Below, piece after piece: positions 1 to 8,827 of a stretch of 54,208 bases of DNA. The notes beneath the pieces are model-generated. The model was not told where the DNA came from and made no database searches. It worked only from the letters and a program-made list of their open reading frames with translations. Origin of the DNA: an uncultured Clostridium sp. (GTDB taxonomy: Bacteria > Bacillota > Clostridia > Clostridiales > Clostridiaceae); contig URKQ01000025.1 of the NCBI GenBank assembly GCA_900548455.1, positions 1 through 54,208 on the forward strand, given 5' to 3'. The number at the start of each line of letters is the position of its first letter. Positions within the stretch are counted from its first letter, which is position 1. A program made the position numbers and the translations under genes.

Positions 1-1099
1 CCGGCTTTAACCTTTGCAAAGAATCATATGTAGATGAAACAAAAGGATTTACAACTTCATAATTCTTAAGTAAGCCCATTATAGAACCATATCCTATTTC
101 ACTTAAAAAATCTGTTTCTCTATAATTATGGAATAAATTAAGTACCTTTCCGTTCTTAAGCTTTAATGTTACACCAACATGTAAATGTTCACCATTCCCC
201 GCTACCCCTTCATTAGGTTTTGCTTGAAATGTTACATCTAGTCCATTTCTTCTAAAAGTTTCTTTTATGAGCCCTCTAGCTAGCAACTCATTATCCGCTG
301 TTTGTAATGCATTTGAGTATTTCCAATCAATCTCTAACTGTTCCATTATATGTGTTAATTTTCCACTTTGAGATAATTTAGACTTTACTCCACCTACTTC
401 TTTATGTCCCATTTCTGGCTCTAATTCATACTTATCTAAAATTTCCAAGGATTTTTCCATCGAAGTTCTAACTGGTCCTTTAGTTCTTTTCCAGTATTGT
501 TCTTTTAATACTTGTGAAGTACATAATTCTTCAATTTCTGCAAGTTCATTAGGTGTGTTAACCCAAAACTCTAACTCTGTAGCTGCTGTAATATTTACAT
601 CTGCAATATCATCATATTCAATTTTGAAATTAGAAAGATATTCCTTATTATCTTTAAATAAATTCATTAAAGTGACCTTAAAATTATTAACTGCATTTTT
701 TAACATGTATCTAGAATCCACTGCTTTTCCTTCATGGTATAAATGGCAAGGTATTCTTATTGTACCTACAGGTTTTCCAGTTAGTTCATCTATATAGTCG
801 TAATTATAATCTACAAACCAATTACAAGTTAAATCAACTATCATATCTACTTTTGCATTATTTAATGTCGCAATTCCTGGAAGAATAACTGATGAACCGT
901 CTGTCTGCACAGCTGTACCATTTAAAAAAGTATCTATATCATTTATAAAATTCTTAATAGGAATTTTTTCATCTGTATCATTACCTAAAAAATCAATACC
1001 AACTAAGGATACAAATTTAATCTGCTGTTGCTGATTAAGAATCTCCAGCAAATCCTCTTTATTTTGTTTCTCTTTTGGTATTACATAAAACAAATTCAT
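1..1099 (-). CDS. glnA: Glutamine synthetase family protein, C-terminal part outside window
   Basis: Reading on the minus strand from an ATG at 1099 gives 366 residues open to the window edge, so the 3' end is missing. The enzyme family joins ammonia to glutamate using ATP in the cytosol. Seen: an N-terminal beta-grasp-like part with 'VQTDGSSVVLPG'-type wording (here TDGSSVILPG), a glutamate/metal region beginning TAATELEFW, the ATP/metal segment KPNEGVAGNGEHLHVG and, at the edge, NPFVSSTYDSLQRLKP, which corresponds to the family's N-x-x-TNSYKRL-x-P signature. The spacing differs from the classic 440-470 aa GSI, so it may be one of the longer clostridial glutamine synthetases; exact type cannot be settled without the missing end. 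A GAGGGGG ribosome site precedes the ATG. Confidence 0.85.
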   Translation of the reverse strand, partial: MNLFYVIPKEKQNKEDLLEILNQQQQIKFVSLVGIDFLGNDTDEKIPIKNFINDIDTFLNGTAVQTDGSSVILPGIATLNNAKVDMIVDLTCNWFVDYNYDYIDELTGKPVGTIRIPCHLYHEGKAVDSRYMLKNAVNNFKVTLMNLFKDNKEYLSNFKIEYDDIADVNITAATELEFWVNTPNELAEIEELCTSQVLKEQYWKRTKGPVRTSMEKSLEILDKYELEPEMGHKEVGGVKSKLSQSGKLTHIMEQLEIDWKYSNALQTADNELLARGLIKETFRRNGLDVTFQAKPNEGVAGNGEHLHVGVTLKLKNGKVLNLFHNYRETDFLSEIGYGSIMGLLKNYEVVNPFVSSTYDSLQRLKP

Positions 1100-1121
1100 A
1101 TAATAAGCCCCCTCTTTAAAG

Positions 1122-1141
1122 TGTACAATTTATACTGTACA
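1122..1141. promoter_or_regulatory. 20-bp palindrome in the glutamine synthetase leader (possible operator)
   Basis: TGTACA, eight bases, TGTACA forms a perfect inverted repeat between the likely promoter (1154-1162) and the glnA start at 1099. Its place in the 5' leader suits an operator. It does not fit the GlnR/TnrA box TGTNA-N7-TNACA, so the binding protein is unknown. Confidence 0.4.
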
Positions 1142-1153
1142 TTAATATTTGTC

Positions 1154-1162
1154 ATTATAGCA
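1154..1162 (-). promoter_or_regulatory. Extended -10 promoter for glutamine synthetase
   Basis: On the minus strand TGCTATAAT matches the extended -10 form TG-n-TATAAT. No good -35 is seen 17 bases upstream, which is usual for extended -10 promoters. It lies 55 bases before the start codon. Confidence 0.5.
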
Positions 1163-1601
1163 TATTATAAAAATATTTAATATATTCAGTTTTGTTAACA
1201 CTTTATGAATATAGTTCATTTTCTTTTATAAAAAATACACTATATTAACGATTTATTCATTAACTAGTAGCATTATTAATATATTAGTAACTTTTAATCC
1301 TTTACATGTAAATAAAAGTAATTTATTTTTCAAAAATACTTTTTTTGTTTTTTTACTGATTTTAAGAGTTTTTACGTACATTTTGTGAATTTTAGTTATT
1401 TTAATTCGTGTTTATCTTTCTAAAATTCACTTTAATTATATATATTTTTCATTTAACACGTACAACAAATATAAATAAATTATATTTTTATGCTATACTA
1501 ATTATAGAATCATTCAATAATATTGACTTTGTCTACAATGAATTATACTATGTACATGTTGTTACTTTTATTTTATGAAATTTACTAAGAGGAGAAACAA
1601 A
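1163..1601. other. Divergent intergenic region, very AT-rich
   Basis: About 440 bases between glnA (minus) and the exonuclease (plus). Besides the glnA promoter, a plus-strand extended -10 (TGCTATACT, 1491-1499) and a TTGACT at 1523-1528 could drive the exonuclease. No RNA gene or ORF with a ribosome site was seen in it. Confidence 0.5.
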
Positions 1602-2213
1602 ATGAAATTACTTTTTTTTGATACTGAAACAACTGACTTAAAGCCAGGTAATATATGTCAATTATCTTATATAATCGTTGATACAAGTACAAAACCTCAA
1701 AGCACAGTTGGTAAAAACTTTTTTTTCACTGTGGAAGAAATGAGTGAAAGTGCTCAGGCAGTCCATGGTTTTTCTCTTGAAAAACTATATGAGTTAAGTG
1801 ACGGACTATATTTTGAAGATATTTTTCAGGAATTTGTTGACGATTTCATTAATTGTGACGTAGTAATCGGTCATAATGTGCAATTTGATATCAAATTTAT
1901 GAAGAGTGAATTAGAATTCTTAGGAGTAGACTTTAATCCAAAACATGTTTTCTGTACAATGGCCTACTACAAAGAAATATGTAAAGCAAGAAATGCTCGT
2001 GGAGCTATAAAAAATCCATCTTTAAGTGAAGTTATAAATTTCTTAAGATTGGATGAAGAGTTTATTCAAAATAAATGTAATAATTTATTTGGTACTACTT
2101 CTAATTACCACGATGCTAGATATGATACTACTTGTGCATATTTAACTGTCATACAAGGTATGAAAGCAGGATTAATTCCTCCAGGATTTTTTACAAATAT
2201 AACAAAAAAATAA
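1602..2213 (+). CDS. DEDD-type 3'-5' exonuclease (DnaQ-like)
   Basis: A 203-aa cytosolic exonuclease of the RNase T/DnaQ superfamily, which removes nucleotides from DNA or RNA 3' ends. Seen: Exo I near the N-terminus (FFDTETT, acidic D-x-E), Exo II (VIGHNVQFDIKFM, about residues 88-100) and Exo III with H-D-x-x-x-D (YHDARYDTT, about residue 171), so all four metal ligands and the catalytic His are present. The start at 1602 is preferred over an in-frame ATG at 1575 because AGAGGAG at 1588-1594 stands 7 bases before it. It is a stand-alone exonuclease domain rather than part of PolC, and the physiological substrate cannot be told. A strong terminator follows, so it is probably monocistronic. 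Confidence 0.85.
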   Translation: MKLLFFDTETTDLKPGNICQLSYIIVDTSTKPQSTVGKNFFFTVEEMSESAQAVHGFSLEKLYELSDGLYFEDIFQEFVDDFINCDVVIGHNVQFDIKFMKSELEFLGVDFNPKHVFCTMAYYKEICKARNARGAIKNPSLSEVINFLRLDEEFIQNKCNNLFGTTSNYHDARYDTTCAYLTVIQGMKAGLIPPGFFTNITKK

Positions 2214-2222
2214 TAGAATTTA

Positions 2223-2259
2223 AATATCAATTTAGCAAAAACTAAATTGATATTTTTTT
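2223..2259 (+). terminator. Rho-independent terminator of the exonuclease gene
   Basis: A perfect 13-bp stem (AATATCAATTTAG with its complement) around a 6-base loop is followed by a run of T, starting 10 bases after the stop. Confidence 0.85.
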
Positions 2260-2359
2260 ATGGAAAAACTTTCATTTCCAACTCTTAGTAGAATCATTAG
2301 ACTTTATTTTTTATTTTTGTATAATTAAATCACGACTTAATTTTAGGAGGATTAATTTA

Positions 2360-4135
2360 ATGAAAGATAAACTAAAGAAAAATTTAATTTATATTCCTTT
2401 GAGTACTTTAGTTTTGTCAATATTTATTCTAATCGCTATGAATCTAACATCAACTAGCATCCCCTACAAGTCATATACTGACTTTTTAACGGAAATCTCA
2501 TCTGGCTCTATTTCAGCTGTATCTATGGCAGCCAGTACAAATAAACTAACTGTAACATTAAAGGATGGCGAAAAATATACTACTGACAATCCTAATAGTG
2601 CAACTTTACATGAGGATTTGCTAAAAAAAGGTATTGAAGTTAATAGCTCAGCAACTTTACCAAATAATCAAAGAGTTATGGTTATTATCATAAGTATCTC
2701 CGCAATCAGTGCTTTATTTATTTACTTTACAAAAAACTCAGGCTCCAATTCAATGTCAACTATTAGTACTGTAACGGGTGAAGATATTTCAAAAGATAAG
2801 TATTCATTTAATTCAGTAGCTGGTAATGATGAGGCTAAAGAAAGTCTAAAGGAAATTGTTGACTTTTTAAAAAGTCCTGATAAATATAACCATTATGGCG
2901 CTAGAATGCCAAAGGGCATAATTCTTTACGGCGATCCTGGTACTGGTAAAACTCTTTTAGCTAAAGCAATAGCTGGTGAGGCTAGTGTTCCCTTTTATGC
3001 TGTTTCCGGTTCTGATTTTATTCAGATGTATGTAGGCGTTGGTGCTAGTCGAATTAGAAATTTATTTAAAAAGGCAAAAGCTAAAGGAAAGGCTGTAATT
3101 TTCATCGATGAAATTGACGCTATTGGTAAACAAAGAAGTTCAAGTAAAAATAATAATTCTGATGAAAGAGATCAAACCTTAAATGCCTTATTAACGGAAA
3201 TGTCTGGTTTTAAGGACAGTGATGGTATTATAGTTATTGCAGCTACAAATAGATTAGATATTCTAGATGAAGCTCTTCTAAGACCTGGTAGATTCGATAG
3301 ACATATAGAAGTATCCCTTCCTGATATTAATGCTAGAGAAAAAATATTAAATTTATACTTCAAAAACAAACCTGTGGGAGACGATTTAAATTTAAGAACC
3401 ATTGCACAAAATACTTCTTATTTTTCAGGGGCTAAATTAGAGAATCTAGTTAATGAGTCAGCTATTATAGCCTGCAAACTAAATGCTCCTTATATTACTA
3501 TGGAACATGTTGACAAAGCATTTTCTACTGTTATTGCAGGCCAAGAGAAACTAGATAGAAGCGCTCTTAAAAAAGAAGAATTAAAACTTACTGCTTATCA
3601 TGAAGTTGGACATGCTTTAATATCACATCTATTAGTGCCTGAAGAAAAAATTTCAAAAGTTACAATTATCCCTACCTCTAAAGGTGCTGGTGGATATACT
3701 TTAACTACTGGTGATGATATGGCCTATCACAATTTAGATTATTTAAAAAGAAAAATCATGGTACTACTTGGTGGTCGTGCTGCTGAGGAAATCATTTTTG
3801 GTTCAGAAAAAATTACAACTGGAGCTTATAATGACCTTAAGAAAACCACTAATATGATAAGTAATATGATATGTGAATATGGCATGGGAAAATCTATGGG
3901 TCTAATTAGACTATCTGAACTTCAAGGTGTACCTAAAGACAACTATTCTAATATCATTTTAGAGGAGTGTAAGAATACAATAGAAGAATTATATTCGGAT
4001 GTAAAAAATATATTGAAAGCTAATATTAACTCATTACATGAAATCTCATTGTATCTTTTAGAGAAAGAGAGTATTCAAGGTGAAGAAATTGTTGATTTCA
4101 TAAATGATCAATCAAAAAATAAGGCAGTTGTATAA
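2360..4135 (+). CDS. FtsH-family AAA+ zinc metalloprotease (divergent second copy)
   Basis: A 591-aa membrane-anchored ATP-dependent protease. Seen: a first membrane segment (about residues 9-28), a short extracytoplasmic domain, a second segment (about 106-124), Walker A as GDPGTGKT (about 193; the usual form is GPPGTGKT), Walker B FIDEID, a second-region-of-homology LLRPGRFDR, and the zinc motif HEVGH (about 414) with a later acidic ligand in GAYNDLKK. All catalytic parts are present, so it should be active. A TATAAT at 2320-2325 and AGGAGG at 2345-2350 precede it. The window has another, more canonical FtsH at 49697-51625; this one is shorter at the C-terminus and diverges at several usually fixed positions. 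It may serve a specialised role such as sporulation or stress, which is inference. Confidence 0.9.
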   Translation: MKDKLKKNLIYIPLSTLVLSIFILIAMNLTSTSIPYKSYTDFLTEISSGSISAVSMAASTNKLTVTLKDGEKYTTDNPNSATLHEDLLKKGIEVNSSATLPNNQRVMVIIISISAISALFIYFTKNSGSNSMSTISTVTGEDISKDKYSFNSVAGNDEAKESLKEIVDFLKSPDKYNHYGARMPKGIILYGDPGTGKTLLAKAIAGEASVPFYAVSGSDFIQMYVGVGASRIRNLFKKAKAKGKAVIFIDEIDAIGKQRSSSKNNNSDERDQTLNALLTEMSGFKDSDGIIVIAATNRLDILDEALLRPGRFDRHIEVSLPDINAREKILNLYFKNKPVGDDLNLRTIAQNTSYFSGAKLENLVNESAIIACKLNAPYITMEHVDKAFSTVIAGQEKLDRSALKKEELKLTAYHEVGHALISHLLVPEEKISKVTIIPTSKGAGGYTLTTGDDMAYHNLDYLKRKIMVLLGGRAAEEIIFGSEKITTGAYNDLKKTTNMISNMICEYGMGKSMGLIRLSELQGVPKDNYSNIILEECKNTIEELYSDVKNILKANINSLHEISLYLLEKESIQGEEIVDFINDQSKNKAVV

Positions 4136-4150
4136 CTGCCTTATTTTTTC
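4114..4150. terminator. Terminator overlapping the ftsH-like stop codon
   Basis: A 16-bp stem with core AAGGCAGTT/AACTGCCTT and flanking A and T runs spans the stop codon at 4133-4135. The A and T runs let it work in both directions, and it lies between convergent genes. Confidence 0.85.
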
Positions 4151-4193
4151 CTTAATATATAAATGTAGGTATTATAAATTTATTAAGGGATTT

Positions 4194-5111
4194 CTATTTT
4201 AATTTCGCTAATTCTACTGCAAGTTTTGCACCAACTTTAGCATTATTAAACACAAGTTGAATGTTGGATTCTAGACTTGAACCACCTGTGATTTCCTTTA
4301 CTTTTGAAAGTAAGAAAGGTGTACTTTCTTTACCAACAATACCTTTTTCTTCAGCTTCTTTAACAGCTTTTTCTATAGCATTATTAATTGTATCATAATC
4401 CATTTCAAACTCTTCTGGAATTGGATTAGCTACAACCATTCCACCATTTAGACCTAAGTCCCATTTTGCTTTTAACGCTAAAGCTAATTCTTCTTCACTT
4501 TCTACTTTATAATCAACTTTGAATCCAGACTTTCTTGTATAGAAAGCAGGTAATTCTTCTGTTTGAAAACCAATTACTGGTACACCTTTAGTTTCAAGAT
4601 ACTCTCTAGTCAATCCGATATCAAGTATTGATTTACAGCCTGCACATACAACTGCTACATTTGTCATTGATAATTCTTCTAGATCCGCTGATATATCCAT
4701 AGTTCTTTCAGCTCCTCTATGAACGCCACCAATTCCACCTGTAGCAAATACTTTAATACCTGCTAAAGCTGCAATAATCATTGTAGAAGCAACTGTTGTT
4801 GCACCATTTAATTTATTTGCTACTATAAATGGTATATCTCTTCTACTAGTTTTTATAACTCCTGGAACTTTTCCTAAAGTTTCTACCTCTTCTTCTGTTA
4901 ATCCAACTTTTAAAACGCCATCTAAAATAGCTATAGTTGCAGGAATAGCACCATTTTCTCTAATAATTGATTCAACCTTTAATGCAGTTTCAACATTTTT
5001 AGGATATGGCATACCATGAGAAATAATTGTAGATTCTAATGCAACTACTGGCTTTCCTTCCTTTAATGCTGCTTTTACTTCTGGGTTTATACTTAAATAT
5101 TTTTCTAACAT
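4194..5111 (-). CDS. psuG: Pseudouridine-5'-phosphate glycosidase
   Basis: A 305-aa cytosolic enzyme that reversibly splits pseudouridine 5'-phosphate into uracil and ribose 5-phosphate. Family hallmarks seen: VVALESTIISHGMPYP near the N-terminus, FATGGIGGVHRGAE (about 130-143) and a C-terminal half with NGGMVVANPIP. The length is normal for PsuG. Its ATG overlaps the stop of psuK by 7 bases (5105-5111) and has GGAGG upstream inside psuK, so the two are translationally coupled. Together they form the standard kinase plus glycosidase route for breaking down pseudouridine from turned-over RNA. Confidence 0.95.
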   Translation of the reverse strand: MLEKYLSINPEVKAALKEGKPVVALESTIISHGMPYPKNVETALKVESIIRENGAIPATIAILDGVLKVGLTEEEVETLGKVPGVIKTSRRDIPFIVANKLNGATTVASTMIIAALAGIKVFATGGIGGVHRGAERTMDISADLEELSMTNVAVVCAGCKSILDIGLTREYLETKGVPVIGFQTEELPAFYTRKSGFKVDYKVESEEELALALKAKWDLGLNGGMVVANPIPEEFEMDYDTINNAIEKAVKEAEEKGIVGKESTPFLLSKVKEITGGSSLESNIQLVFNNAKVGAKLAVELAKLK

Positions 5112-6199
5112 AATTTGTTTTCCTCCATTTTTTTATATATATTATCCAAAGAAATATTAGGATTTATAGTTTCTTTATGAGCTATGGTAATTGCTGAACA
5201 AGTTGAAGCAAAGTTTAAAGTGTCAATTATCTCAAAGTTATTAAGCTCTGAATAAACAAGTCCAGCTACAAAAGCATCACCAGCTCCATTGGCATTTACC
5301 ATTTTAACTTTCTTTGGTTTATAAACTCCTCTATCTTTTCCATTGTTATAGTATACGCCATCTTCTCCTAAACTTATAAATACATTTTTAACTCCCATAC
5401 TAATGAAATAATCACTTGCTTTTTCAATATCACTTAAATCATTAATCTTAATCCCTGATAAAATTTCAGCTTCAATTTTATTTGGCTTAATTGTATGAAA
5501 ATTACCTATAAACTCTTTTACTTTAATAGCCTTAGACGAAGATACTGTATCTAAAAAGAATTTTGTGTTTTTAAAATTATTTAGTACATATTCAATAACT
5601 TCCTTTGGTATATTAGTATCTATTACACATATCTGTGAATTATCTATAATGGACTTTTTACTTTTAATAAAGTCCACTGTCATTTTGTCATAAATATCCA
5701 TGGAAGATATAGCAACTTTCATATCACATTTATCATCTAGTACAGACATGTATATAGATGTAGATTCTCCATCTATCTTTAAACTATGTTCAAGATCAAG
5801 TCCTATTTCTCTTCCTTCATCTATTACCTTTTTCCCATAGATATCATTACCTATTACAGAAATTAATTTAGTATTGACTCCAAGTCTCGAAAGATTTTCA
5901 CCAATGTTTCTTCCAACTCCACCTAAAGAAAATTTAATGTTTCCAGGATTTGAATCATGTAATATTAAGCTTTTATTAGAGTAGCCAACTATATCAACAT
6001 TGGTTCCTCCAATTATTGATACAAAATTTGTAGATTTCAACACATAACCTTTTCCTAAGATATATCCTTTTTTTATAAGATTCCCAATATGTACCCCTAC
6101 AGATGACCTAGTGATATTTAATATATCTGCTAATTCATTTTGGGATATAAGGGGATTCTCTCTGATAAGATTCAATATTTCTTCTTCTCTATTAGTCAT
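5105..6199 (-). CDS. psuK: Pseudouridine kinase (PfkB family) with N-terminal winged helix
   Basis: A 364-aa protein: residues 1-55 form a helix-turn-helix (LADILNITRSSVGVHIGNL) and residues 60-360 a PfkB/ribokinase fold. The kinase signature is seen in GGVGRNIGENLSRLG and in the C-terminal catalytic motif NANGAGDAFVAGLVY with the general-base Asp. PfkB kinases with this HTH are common in Firmicutes; the neighbouring psuG points to pseudouridine as substrate, giving pseudouridine 5'-phosphate. The HTH could make the enzyme its own regulator, which is inference. It starts the two-gene operon, with GTAGGAG before the ATG. Confidence 0.9.
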   Translation of the reverse strand: MTNREEEILNLIRENPLISQNELADILNITRSSVGVHIGNLIKKGYILGKGYVLKSTNFVSIIGGTNVDIVGYSNKSLILHDSNPGNIKFSLGGVGRNIGENLSRLGVNTKLISVIGNDIYGKKVIDEGREIGLDLEHSLKIDGESTSIYMSVLDDKCDMKVAISSMDIYDKMTVDFIKSKKSIIDNSQICVIDTNIPKEVIEYVLNNFKNTKFFLDTVSSSKAIKVKEFIGNFHTIKPNKIEAEILSGIKINDLSDIEKASDYFISMGVKNVFISLGEDGVYYNNGKDRGVYKPKKVKMVNANGAGDAFVAGLVYSELNNFEIIDTLNFASTCSAITIAHKETINPNISLDNIYKKMEENKLC

Positions 6200-6554
6200 A
6201 TTATTCTCCTACCCAACTTTTGTTTATTTGTTAAGCATTTATTTACTAAAGTTTATCATACTATTTTTAAAATTTCAATACTATAATCTCCATTTTCATA
6301 AAATTATATTTGATAATATTATGAAATTTTGAACTATATTTTTCTTATTTACTTCATAATATTCTTTCAAATTTCGAGGATATATTTTTAAAAATGTTAC
6401 ACATTTTTAAAAATATTTTAACTTCTATTATGATTGTTCATAAACAATGTAATATATTGCAACCTAAGTATTTTCGCTGTATAATAAAAATTGTACTATA
6501 GGGGTCATTGATACAATGTCTTAAGAATTTAAACTATAGGAATGGAGGAATATT
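6200..6554. other. Divergent intergenic region between psuK and rnfC
   Basis: The left part holds the psuK ribosome site. The right part holds the rnf promoter (6457-6485) and a GGAGG ribosome site before rnfC. The transcript leader of rnf is only about 60 bases. Nothing else recognisable was seen in the AT-rich middle. Confidence 0.5.
6457..6485 (+). promoter_or_regulatory. Sigma-A promoter of the rnf operon
   Basis: TTGCAA, a 17-base spacer and TATAAT: five of six and six of six consensus bases at ideal spacing, about 70 bases before rnfC. It is the best promoter in the window, as expected for a highly expressed energy complex. Confidence 0.75.
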
Positions 6555-7880
6555 ATGGGACTTTTAACTTTTAAAAGAGGCATTCATCCGCCTCAAATGA
6601 AACATTTATCCGCCAACAAAGAAATTGAAACCTATCTTCCAAAGGGTGACTTAGTATTTCCTATGAGTCAACACATAGGTGCGCCATGCACTCCTTTAGT
6701 AAAAAAAGGTGACAGAGTACTAGTTGGACAAAAAATTGGTGAGGCTGGTGGTTTCGTTTCTGCTAACGTTTATTCAAGCGTTTCTGGTACAGTTAAAAAC
6801 GTAACACCAATGCTTACATCAAGTGGAAGTAAGATTATGAGTGTAATTGTTGAAAATGATAACACTTATGAATCAGTTGAATTTACTCCACACAATGATT
6901 TCAGAAAATTGTCAAAGGATGAGCTAGTTGAAATTATCAAAGAAGCTGGCATAGTTGGTTTAGGGGGAGCATGCTTTCCTACTCACGTTAAGCTTACGCC
7001 TCCAAAAGAGTGTAACATTGACACAATTATCATTAATGGTGCAGAATGTGAACCTTATTTAACTTGTGATCATCAACTAATGCTACAACATTCTAAAGAA
7101 ATTGCTCAGGGTCTAGAAATTATTGCTCATATGTTCCCAGATGCTAAAATTTATCTTGGAATTGAAGACAATAAAAAGGACGCTATTTCTATAATGGAAG
7201 CTTTAGTAGCCGATATTGACAGAGTAGAACTTGCACACCTTAAGGCTAAATATCCTCAAGGAGCTGAAAAACATTTAATTTACTCTATCACAAAAAGAGA
7301 AGTTCCCGTTGGAAAACTACCTGCTGATGCTGGTTGCATAGTTCAAAACGTGGCAACAATCTTTGCTATTAGAAATGCAGTTATCCTTGGTGCTCCTCTT
7401 TTAGAAAGAGTTGTAACCGTTACAGGTGGAGCTATTAAGACACCAAAAAATTTATTAGTTAAATTAGGTACAAACCTTCAAGAGTTAATTGATTATTGCG
7501 ATGGATTTACAGAAAACCCAACAAAAGTTATTTCTGGTGGTCCAATGATGGGTACTGCCTTGTATTCATTAGATATACCTTCAATAAAAGGTACTTCTGG
7601 TCTACTTTGCCTTTCAAAGGCTGAAACTGCTTCAGCAATGATTGAAGAATCAAATTGCATAAAATGTGGTAAATGTGCAAATGCCTGTCCAATGTTTTTA
7701 TTACCAGCTAAACTTAATGCTCTAGTTCTTAGAGGCAATTACGATGGCTTTGAAGCTTTAGGTGGTATGAACTGTATTGAGTGCGGCGCTTGTAGCTATT
7801 CTTGTCCTGCTAAGAGACATTTAACTCAAAGTTGTAAAGAAGGTAAGAAAAAAGTTATAAGTAATAGAAAGAAAAAGTAG
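6555..7880 (+). CDS. rnfC: Rnf complex subunit C (NADH-binding, 4Fe-4S)
   Basis: A 441-aa peripheral subunit on the cytoplasmic face of the Rnf ferredoxin:NAD+ oxidoreductase; it binds NADH and FMN and passes electrons between NAD and the ferredoxin side. Seen: an N-terminal barrel/biotinyl-like segment (residues 1-110), an NADH/FMN-binding Rossmann region with GLGGACFPTHVKL and NGAECEPYLTCDH, a SLBB-like part, and two C-terminal 4Fe-4S motifs, CIKCGKCANACP (about 368) and CIECGACSYSCP (about 407). The length is normal. It is the first gene of the C-D-G-E-A-B operon, with spacings from a 1-base overlap to 14 bases, so one transcript is likely. Confidence 0.97.
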   Translation: MGLLTFKRGIHPPQMKHLSANKEIETYLPKGDLVFPMSQHIGAPCTPLVKKGDRVLVGQKIGEAGGFVSANVYSSVSGTVKNVTPMLTSSGSKIMSVIVENDNTYESVEFTPHNDFRKLSKDELVEIIKEAGIVGLGGACFPTHVKLTPPKECNIDTIIINGAECEPYLTCDHQLMLQHSKEIAQGLEIIAHMFPDAKIYLGIEDNKKDAISIMEALVADIDRVELAHLKAKYPQGAEKHLIYSITKREVPVGKLPADAGCIVQNVATIFAIRNAVILGAPLLERVVTVTGGAIKTPKNLLVKLGTNLQELIDYCDGFTENPTKVISGGPMMGTALYSLDIPSIKGTSGLLCLSKAETASAMIEESNCIKCGKCANACPMFLLPAKLNALVLRGNYDGFEALGGMNCIECGACSYSCPAKRHLTQSCKEGKKKVISNRKKK

Positions 7881-7891
7881 AGGTGAACATA

Positions 7892-8827
7892 ATGTCTGAT
7901 AAATTGTTTAACGTGTCCGTATCACCACATATTAAATCAAAAGAAACAGTTTCTACTGTGATGCGTGATGTATTAATAGCACTTTTACCTGCTACTATTG
8001 CAGGAATTATATTCTTTGGAATTCAAGCTGCACTAGTTGTAATAGTTGGTGTGGGCTCAGCAATGTTAAGTGAGTACTTATTTAATAAAATTACTGGAAG
8101 GCCTAATACATTAAAAAATTTAAGTGCTGCCGTTACTGGACTTTTGCTTGCACTAAATATGCCTGTAAGTATACCACTATGGATGGTAGCTGTAGGTAGT
8201 GCCTTTGCAATTATAATTGTAAAGTGTGTCTTCGGCGGTATTGGTCAAAATATCATGAACCCAGCTTTAGCTGCTAGAGCTTTTTTACTTGCAGCTTATC
8301 CAAGTCAAATGACTCACTGGACTTTAGATGGTGTTACTAAAGCAACACCTCTTGCAGTATTAAGAGCTGGAAGTGGTTCAATTCCTGACCTTGGAAGCTT
8401 ATTCATAGGTAATGGTGTAGCTGGTTGTATTGGAGAGGTTTCTGCCCTTGCTCTTTTAATAGGTGCAGCATACTTACTTTATAGAAAAGTTATTTCTTGG
8501 CATATCCCTGTTGCTTATATTGGAACTGTTCTAGTATTTACTACAGTATTAGGTAGAAATGGTTTTATGAGCGGAAATGGACTTCAAGAAATTCTTCTTG
8601 GTGGATTAATGCTTGGTGCCTTTTTCATGGCAACAGATTACACAACTTCACCTACAACTAAAAAAGGACAACTTATCTTTGGTATTGGATGTGGAGTATT
8701 AACTAGTATTATACGTCTTTACGGTGGATATGCTGAAGGTGTATCTTACTCCATATTAATCATGAACTTATTAGTTCCTACAATTGATAAGTGGACAAGA
8801 CCACGTGTATTCGGAGGTGCTAAATAG
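7892..8827 (+). CDS. rnfD: Rnf complex subunit D (membrane, covalent FMN)
   Basis: A 311-aa integral membrane subunit of the ion-pumping core, with nine or so hydrophobic segments. Seen: the FMN-carrying region, where a Thr is flavinylated in this family, around DGVTKATPLAVLRAG, and conserved GIGQNIMNPALAARAFLL wording (here GGIGQNIMNPALAARAF). The start at ATG 7892 is chosen because AGAGGTG lies 6 bases upstream; an in-frame GTG at 7883 lies inside that ribosome site. Its stop shares one base with the GTG start of rnfG. Confidence 0.96.
   Translation: MSDKLFNVSVSPHIKSKETVSTVMRDVLIALLPATIAGIIFFGIQAALVVIVGVGSAMLSEYLFNKITGRPNTLKNLSAAVTGLLLALNMPVSIPLWMVAVGSAFAIIIVKCVFGGIGQNIMNPALAARAFLLAAYPSQMTHWTLDGVTKATPLAVLRAGSGSIPDLGSLFIGNGVAGCIGEVSALALLIGAAYLLYRKVISWHIPVAYIGTVLVFTTVLGRNGFMSGNGLQEILLGGLMLGAFFMATDYTTSPTTKKGQLIFGIGCGVLTSIIRLYGGYAEGVSYSILIMNLLVPTIDKWTRPRVFGGAK

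Noticed and set aside
1122..1141. A GlnR/TnrA box in the glnA leader
   Set aside because: The known box is TGTNA-N7-TNACA (17 bases); here the fifth base is C and the spacing gives a 20-base repeat.
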